Of a stretch of DNA of 64,000 nt, positions 58,573 through 64,000 are shown in pieces. Positions within the stretch are counted from its first letter, which is position 1; each line of letters begins with the position of its first letter. The notes under the pieces were generated by a model. That model saw only the letters and a program-made list of their open reading frames with translations. It ran no database searches and was not told where the DNA came from. The position numbers and the translations under genes are program-made. Source of the stretch: Salticus scenicus (Eukaryota > Arthropoda > Arachnida > Araneae > Salticidae); assembly GCA_963930645.1 (NCBI GenBank), contig OZ005661.1:193911532-193975531 (forward strand), in the 5' to 3' direction.

Positions 58573-59184
58573 ACTTTCTCTTACCCATAGGGTCGAGAAA
58601 GTATTGTTTTAGGGTCAAATTTTCGATCGTGAGTTTTTGTTATATTTACATGTTCTGAGGTCCCTGAATACGAAAATCATATTTTTAGAAAATGGTCTGT
58701 GTGTCTGTCTGTGTGTGTGCGTGTGTGTGTGTGTCTGTTATCAGCATATCTCAAAAACAAATTAAGGCAGAAAGTTCAAACTCGGTATTCTAAATGTGTA
58801 TCATACAGGGATGCTACAGTAAGCTTTTCGTTGAGATGAAGCAAATGGTTCGTGTACAGGGACACTCAAAAGTACTCAAATACACTACGTCTATAGGGGA
58901 AATTGCAGGTAAGTAGAGTTTAACATCTATAGACTGCACTAAACCAAATAAAACGAATATATATTTTTTGTAATAGAGATAGTCAACAGGGGAAAAAATT
59001 GTGTATGTAGGAGCCTCGCTTCCCTCCCTGGGGGGAAGTCCCTCCTCGAGGGGAGTAAATTTTCATAATGGGTATCTTTCAAAAATCTCGCCAATACCTT
59101 TAAAACAAATGGTTCAGCCATCGATCTGCGATAATTTAAAATAAAGTTATCATTTTTTTTCATTTTTAACAAAAAAAAAAAAAA

Positions 59185-59221
<37 letters not shown>

Positions 59222-59283
59222 TAATATTGAGAATAAATTTAACTCTTTTTTTTTATATTTAGTGTTATACTACTTCTCTAATC
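58573..59283 (-). mobile_element. Family H element, 5'-truncated copy
   Basis: The 3' hairpin ACTTTCTCTTACCC ... GGGTCGAGAAAGT is at 58573-58602, followed by the GTGTCTGTCTGTGTG microsatellite and the same TAGACTGCACTAAAC, CCTCGAGGGG and TCGATCTGCGATAA segments as the other copies. Homology ends at 59283 (CTTCTCTAAT), about 120 bp short of the expected 5' terminus. It is the best uninterrupted reference for the copy split at 41.7 kb. Confidence 0.75.
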
Positions 59284-60189
59284 GTCTATCTTTTTTAACA
59301 GTCGTTTTTTCAGAATCTTTGCAAGCGTCATTTTAAACCTAGCAATATTTTAAAGATATATACAGAAATTTTGGGTCATAAATTGACTAAAGAACACAAT
59401 CATAAAAAATATAATAAAAATAGGAATTAGCTTATTTTATTTATTTATTTATTTATTTAAATAATAAATAATAATAATAATAAGTCATCGCCAACATGGC
59501 GACAAGAATTTAAAATGCGTCATGGGAGTCCTATATTAAAACTGTACTGCCTGGAAGTATGAAAATTGGGTCGTGAACCATGAATTTTATTTGGAAACCT
59601 TTCTTTGAATGATTTTGGTTTCACTATTGTACAATATTAATTTGATTTTAATAATATTTTTGCTTCTGGTAAATAAAAATTTTAATTAGGTGGTGAAATT
59701 GATATAACATTTATGAGTTTCAAAATTTAAAGGATAAATAAGAAAGAAATAAAATGCGAATATTTCACACGGGTTTGCTAGTAGAATATATTTCCTTAAG
59801 AATTAAAATATAAATTCAAAAGAAAATAAATCATTATGAAAATTACAAAATTACAGCAATAAAATATTCAAGGAAAATTTCTTTTAAATTATAGTGGTGG
59901 CAAATGTGGGAACGCTGCAATCCCTACAATATATTTCCATAACAATTAAAATAAATGACTAATTGTAAAAAAAAAAAAAAAAAAAATAATAATAATAATA
60001 ATAACTGTTTGAATATATACATTCATTGAAATGAAACTGCAGGTTTTCAAGGTCCTCCCCCCCCCCCATTTTTTCTACCGTCATGCATTGTCTTTTTTAT
60101 TGAATGGGACAAAAAGAATGCATACCTGTGAACATTTTATTAACTTTATTTTGATTAATAAAATTTACAGTGAAAATATAGTTATTCAA
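59284..60189. other. No gene recognised
   Basis: AT-rich with (TTTA)n at about 59434-59460 and poly-A/(AAT)n at 59968-60003. No coding signal. Confidence 0.5.
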
Positions 60190-60600
60190 GTTTCATCAAA
60201 TGCACTACGTGTGTCCTTTTCAGTGACATGGTAAATACCTATGCAACATTTGAGTTCCTGCCACACCTATGGGGAAATATACTTTGTTATTGATTTAAGT
60301 AGTTCAGTTATTCGCTGCATTAGTTGCTGTAAATCTTAGGCAAATGACGGCATGAACACTTTGTCTTTAATAAAACCAGATAGAAAAAAATCACACGGTG
60401 TTAGATGTAGGGATCTCAGTGGCCAACAAAGCAGTGACACATTGTTTGATCCAGCACGACCAAACGAGCAATGATGTTTGTTCAGACTACCTTTTTTTGT
60501 CTCATTCTTGTGGAGTACCGCCTCATTACATTTCATCTTTGGTCTTCAAATAGTCTTCCTTGGTCTTCACATGTGGATATTTTTAGCGTGTTCCTATGCA
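60190..60600 (-). pseudogene. IS630/Tc3-like transposase C-terminal relic
   Basis: The minus strand reads W-P-L-R-S-x-x-L-T-P-C-D-F-F-L-S-G-F-I-K-D-K-V-F, closely matching the third-catalytic-aspartate region of Tc3/IS630-type DDE transposases (W-P-x-R-S-P-D-L-T-P-x-D-F-F-L-W-G). Past a stop at 60336, L-M-Q-R-I-T-E and V-W-Q-E-L-K continue the family's C-terminal pattern, with another stop. The upstream catalytic region is not recognisable. This is a dead fragment. Confidence 0.75.
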
Positions 60601-62409
60601 ACAGGTATAGTCATTTTAATCAATAGTGCCTCAAGCGGTAATTTTGTCACTGGAAGTTTTGTCGTTGTTGCAAAATAAATCTTGTATAATTGATTATAAG
60701 TAAGCACACTAAATTGGCATTTAAAAGTAATTGGTACAAAACCTTGAATAAACACCATAAAGTATAAGAACTCACAACACTTGTTTAGGGTCGAAAGAAA
60801 ACACGACACTTCGTCAGGCAATAAAAGTAGGCACGAGTGCTACAAACAAAGCGTCAACGCCTTTCTCCCCGAAAAAATTGTTGACCAAAATAGTTATTAT
60901 GTTATTGTGTTTTATTACTAAGGTAATATGTTTTGTTACTAATAATTTCCCAGGTACATTTTACAAAAAGAAATAAGCGCACACGTATAACAATTACAAA
61001 TATATTATTATTATTATAATTATTATTTTTTTTTTTACTTCTTTTAAAATAAGAGAATTGCTCATTTTTTGTACAAATGACATATCTCCATTGCATTTCA
61101 TTGCTGGTTTTATTTCGTTATTGGTGTAGGATTTTTATTAACAACTTTATTTATTCCATTTCCTAGAAATGGTTCTACTTTGAAGCACTTCGATAGGAAG
61201 AATTTTTCTGCATCTTGATTAATTATTTGAATCAGCATTCGTTGCGTTTGAAATTAGGTGGCAACATTGACTAGATATGCAATGTAGTGATGGGTTTTTA
61301 CAACTTTTTTTCCTTAGATCAAAAACATAGACTTAACAGAAAAATTATATATATATATATTATGTAACTGACTTTCTGGCCATGGTTGGTTTGGAATCAA
61401 AGTGTTATACATCACAAAAATATTTTGCTTATTTTTCTGGTTGCAGTTCATTAAATTTAATAAAATTGTATAATGTATTTTTAAATTATTTTGTGGTTTA
61501 TTGAATTGAAATCATAAATCGGATATATGACCAAAAAAAAAAAAAAAAAAAAAAAAAATATCCTTTATTTTTACATTACAGGCGATATTGTGGAAAAATG
61601 AAATTACAAGTCAAATAAAAGTTTTATTGTTTCAAGAGCATGTCATGATTCTGATACTCGTTTTAAATGTTATCGAATAACGTAAATTATATTTGAAAAA
61701 GATGTTATTTTTACTCTCGGTTTTCATTTGATTTAAAATAGTGATTTTTTTTTCTTTATAAATACGGTTTTAATTTTTTTAAAGCATTATTTTCCAATGG
61801 CATAAAACACACAATTCACACTTTTCAAACACTTTTTCTTTAGTTTGATCGCTAATTTTTATCATTAACTTATAGGTGCCCACCTTTTAAGTAGAAACTA
61901 TTGCTTATTATCTTATTGTGTTAAAAATTAAAAAACAAAGTTAATTTTTATTTAAAATTCTCACATGTAACAAATCAAAAAAATATTAAGATAAACGAAG
62001 CATGTGACTTGTAGCTAAGAAAGCGAATTCGTAGCTAAACAATCTTAAACAATTTGTGCATAATTGATTTTTCTTTCGCGTTTTAAAATTTCCCTACACT
62101 TCAAAATGTAAAAGATTTTTTTTTTTTTTTTTTTTTTTTGTTTCATGTATATAGTTTGTTTTCTCGCAAATGCCAGTTAAAAAAAAAAAAAAAAAAAAAT
62201 CGTTTAAAATCCATAGGCTACTATTTTTTCATATTTCTTACACATTTTACAAGGAAAAAAAAAACCTCTAAACCTCTACACATGAAATTTAAGATAATAT
62301 GTATTAAGCTCTACTTCTTATGAACAGTTTTATTGCAAAGACATAAAACTTCAATTTGTTTTACGGATACTAGAATATATTTCGTTATACAAGCAGAGTA
62401 CAGCGTGAG
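60601..62409. other. No gene recognised
   Basis: AT-rich. It contains poly-A at 61532-61558 and a poly-T tract at 62117-62139. Nothing further was recognised. Confidence 0.5.
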
Positions 62410-63629
62410 TATAGTGCAACTTTCACGAGTTGGCCCCTGTCAATCAAGTGTGACGTAGGCAGCGACGATTCTATTACCTTGAAATCGGTTGAGGGTGAAA
62501 GGGTAGGTGGTTTGCTATCTTTGCGAGTTTTGCGACATTTTGGCGAAAATACTGTTTATTATCTATTCACTTATTTCTAAATTAGGAGAACTTTTGGGCT
62601 TTCTAATACGTTATGTCATTGAAAAATATTTGTTACAATTAATACGGTGAGGAATATTATGATAGTCTAAACAATATTTCAAAATTTCGGTTTGGAATTT
62701 TTTTTTCCTCTTCTTCTTCTTCTTCCCCCCCCCCTTTCTTTTCTTATGTCCTAATTTGGATCTAGCACCATAAAACAAATTATCAATCATCTACCAACCA
62801 TTCTTTCTTTTTGCTTTCTTAAAAAAAAAGGAAAGAAAGAAAAATAATTAAAATTTAAATAAAGAACTGCAGTCCTGCAATTAAATATATTTTTTTTCTT
62901 TCCTTTCTTTCTTTTTTCTTCCTTTCTTTTTTCTTTTTTCTTTTTTTTTTTTTTTAGACAAAATACATAGAAATTAAAAGCAATTATAACAATAATGTAA
63001 AAAAATATCTTTCATATTCGTATATGATGTGTATGCAAATATTCTGAGAGCTATTGTACATAATATTGTAAATTATGTGTACAGCTCAATTTATTTTAAT
63101 AAATTTCCCCATTTATTTATTCAGTATTTTTAAAAATGTTTTTCTTTTCTTGAAAAAAAAAAAGAGTTCAGCGTAAAAACTTTTTCTCATTTTTATTTTT
63201 TAAATGTTTTCAAAGAAAATTATTCTTTTCCTGAAATACACAATAAAATGTGTGGTCAATAGTTTAAAATCCATGCAAACAGCACGATTTTTTTCTTGTT
63301 TAAATTTATTGCCCAAAACTTCTTTATGCAAATAAGGCATTAGTGTCTATTGAAATTTCAGACATTATTGAAAAATGATTTTTTTTTTTTTTTTTTTTTA
63401 ATTATTATTTATTTATGTGATTTTTAAATATTAACACATGTTCCTTTTAATAGGCAAAACGGATTCTAGCTGGCGAAATGTAAAAATTATTGGCCTGATG
63501 TGTTATTTTCTTGGCAACCTTCTTTTTTCCCCACCCATTCATTCTTTTCACTTTGTACACCCCTTCCTTAAAGTAAACTCTTCGAAAAGAAGGAGGGACG
63601 AAGTGCCAACTCGTGAAAGTTGAACTATA
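62410..63629. mobile_element. DNA transposon-like element with 25-bp TIRs (1220 bp)
   Basis: The terminal inverted repeats match at 24 of 25 positions: TATAGTGCAACTTTCACGAG on the left and TATAGTTCAACTTTCACGAG reversed on the right, both followed by TTGGC. TA at the extreme ends fits insertion at TA. The interior is AT-rich with long T/C tracts and holds no transposase. It abuts the tRNA-like sequence that follows. Confidence 0.75.
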
Positions 63630-63705
63630 CCGATGGCTTGATTGGGAAGACGCTCGACTTTGAATCCATTGGTTGTCAGTTCGATTCCCGCCGGCGGGCA
63701 ACGTG
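63630..63705 (+). repeat. tRNA-derived SINE head or tRNA relic
   Basis: GATGGCTTGATTGGGAAGAC (A-box-like) and GTTCGATTCCC (B box) are spaced as in a tRNA, with CTTTGAA as a possible anticodon loop. The acceptor stem does not close. The TIR element at 62410-63629 ends immediately upstream. Confidence 0.5.
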
Positions 63706-64000
63706 GACTATTATTGTAAAAATTTTTAATATATATATATATATTCTATGCTCTAGGAGATTCTAAAATCTATTTCTCACAGGTAAACAGTATAAAACGC
63801 ATCATTTTATTTATGAAAAATATTCACTTCAGACAGGATCAAAGATGGCGGAATTTCAGACGTTTCGAGTGTGAAACGATGCGCTTTTTAAGACACTTTT
63901 TAGCATCTTAAAATTAAACACCCGTTTCAGACACAATTGTGCCTGAATTTCAGACACTTATATTTACAGTTTACTATGGAAAAACACTGTACAGTGGTAA
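63706..64000. other. Window end, no gene
   Basis: (TA)n at 63731-63745. The word TTTCAGAC recurs four times between 63825 and 63956. No gene seen. Confidence 0.5.

Noticed and set aside
59440..59780. Possible second Helitron 3' end (GGGTTTGCTAGT at about 59769)
   Set aside because: No hairpin precedes CTAG, so the terminus is not supported.
60594..60821. 75-codon minus frame upstream of the IS630-type relic
   Set aside because: No transposase motif; it may be decayed upstream sequence but cannot be supported.

Overview
The window looks like intergenic or intronic DNA from a large, AT-rich, transposon-filled eukaryotic genome. An arthropod is most likely and a chelicerate is plausible. I infer this from the mixture of Ty3/gypsy, Penelope-like, mariner/IS630, Helitron-type and tRNA-derived short elements; nothing in the window fixes the species. 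I see no rRNA, no intact host gene and no CRISPR. The only possible host coding piece is one splice-bounded exon at 22560-22797 on the minus strand.

Layout. 1-5.2 kb: a Penelope-type GIY-YIG endonuclease remnant, an 825-940 bp unit duplicated in tandem, a degenerate tandem array ending in a Helitron-type 3' terminus (4806), and a small foldback MITE. 5.7-7.4 kb: a degenerate satellite split by a solo LTR with a target duplication. 8-14.5 kb: a mariner relic, a Tc1-like hairpin MITE, a tRNA-type SINE head and several copies of a hairpin-ended non-autonomous family, called family H here. 15.3-21.7 kb: a complete minus-strand Ty3/gypsy element with a 1403-aa gag-pol frame, apparently identical LTRs and a 5-bp target duplication, carrying a nested family H copy in its leader. 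22.5-28.1 kb: the candidate exon, then a nested stack of inverted repeats with a 3.5 kb element carrying CAGTGGACC repeats. 28.6-29.8 kb: another family H copy. 32.7-39.8 kb: a foldback MITE, a copy of an element with GGAGAGATTGCGCA repeats, SINEs and a 2.5 kb long inverted repeat. 41.3-45.2 kb: a family H copy split by a 2.9 kb transposon that carries seven copies of the palindrome GTCCACTCCGTGGAC. 46.2-47.1 kb: an element with GTGTAATATGGACC repeats. 49.9-54.4 kb: a foldback, an inverted pair of Penelope-like fragments with hammerhead ribozyme motifs, and a second GATTGCGCA element hit by a MITE and by a 59-bp SINE tail. 57-64 kb: a head-to-head pair of tRNA-like sequences, a family H copy, an IS630-type transposase relic and a 1.2 kb TIR element.

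Two patterns stand out. First, four unrelated-looking DNA elements each repeat their own 12-16 bp word near their ends, and three of those words end in GGAC. Second, at least six copies of family H share a 5' hairpin, a subterminal ACTTTCT inverted repeat, an internal (ACAG/ACAC)n block and a 3' hairpin, an architecture resembling Helentron-associated (DINE-1-like) elements. Only the gypsy element has a full coding frame. All boundaries were found by eye on one sequence.
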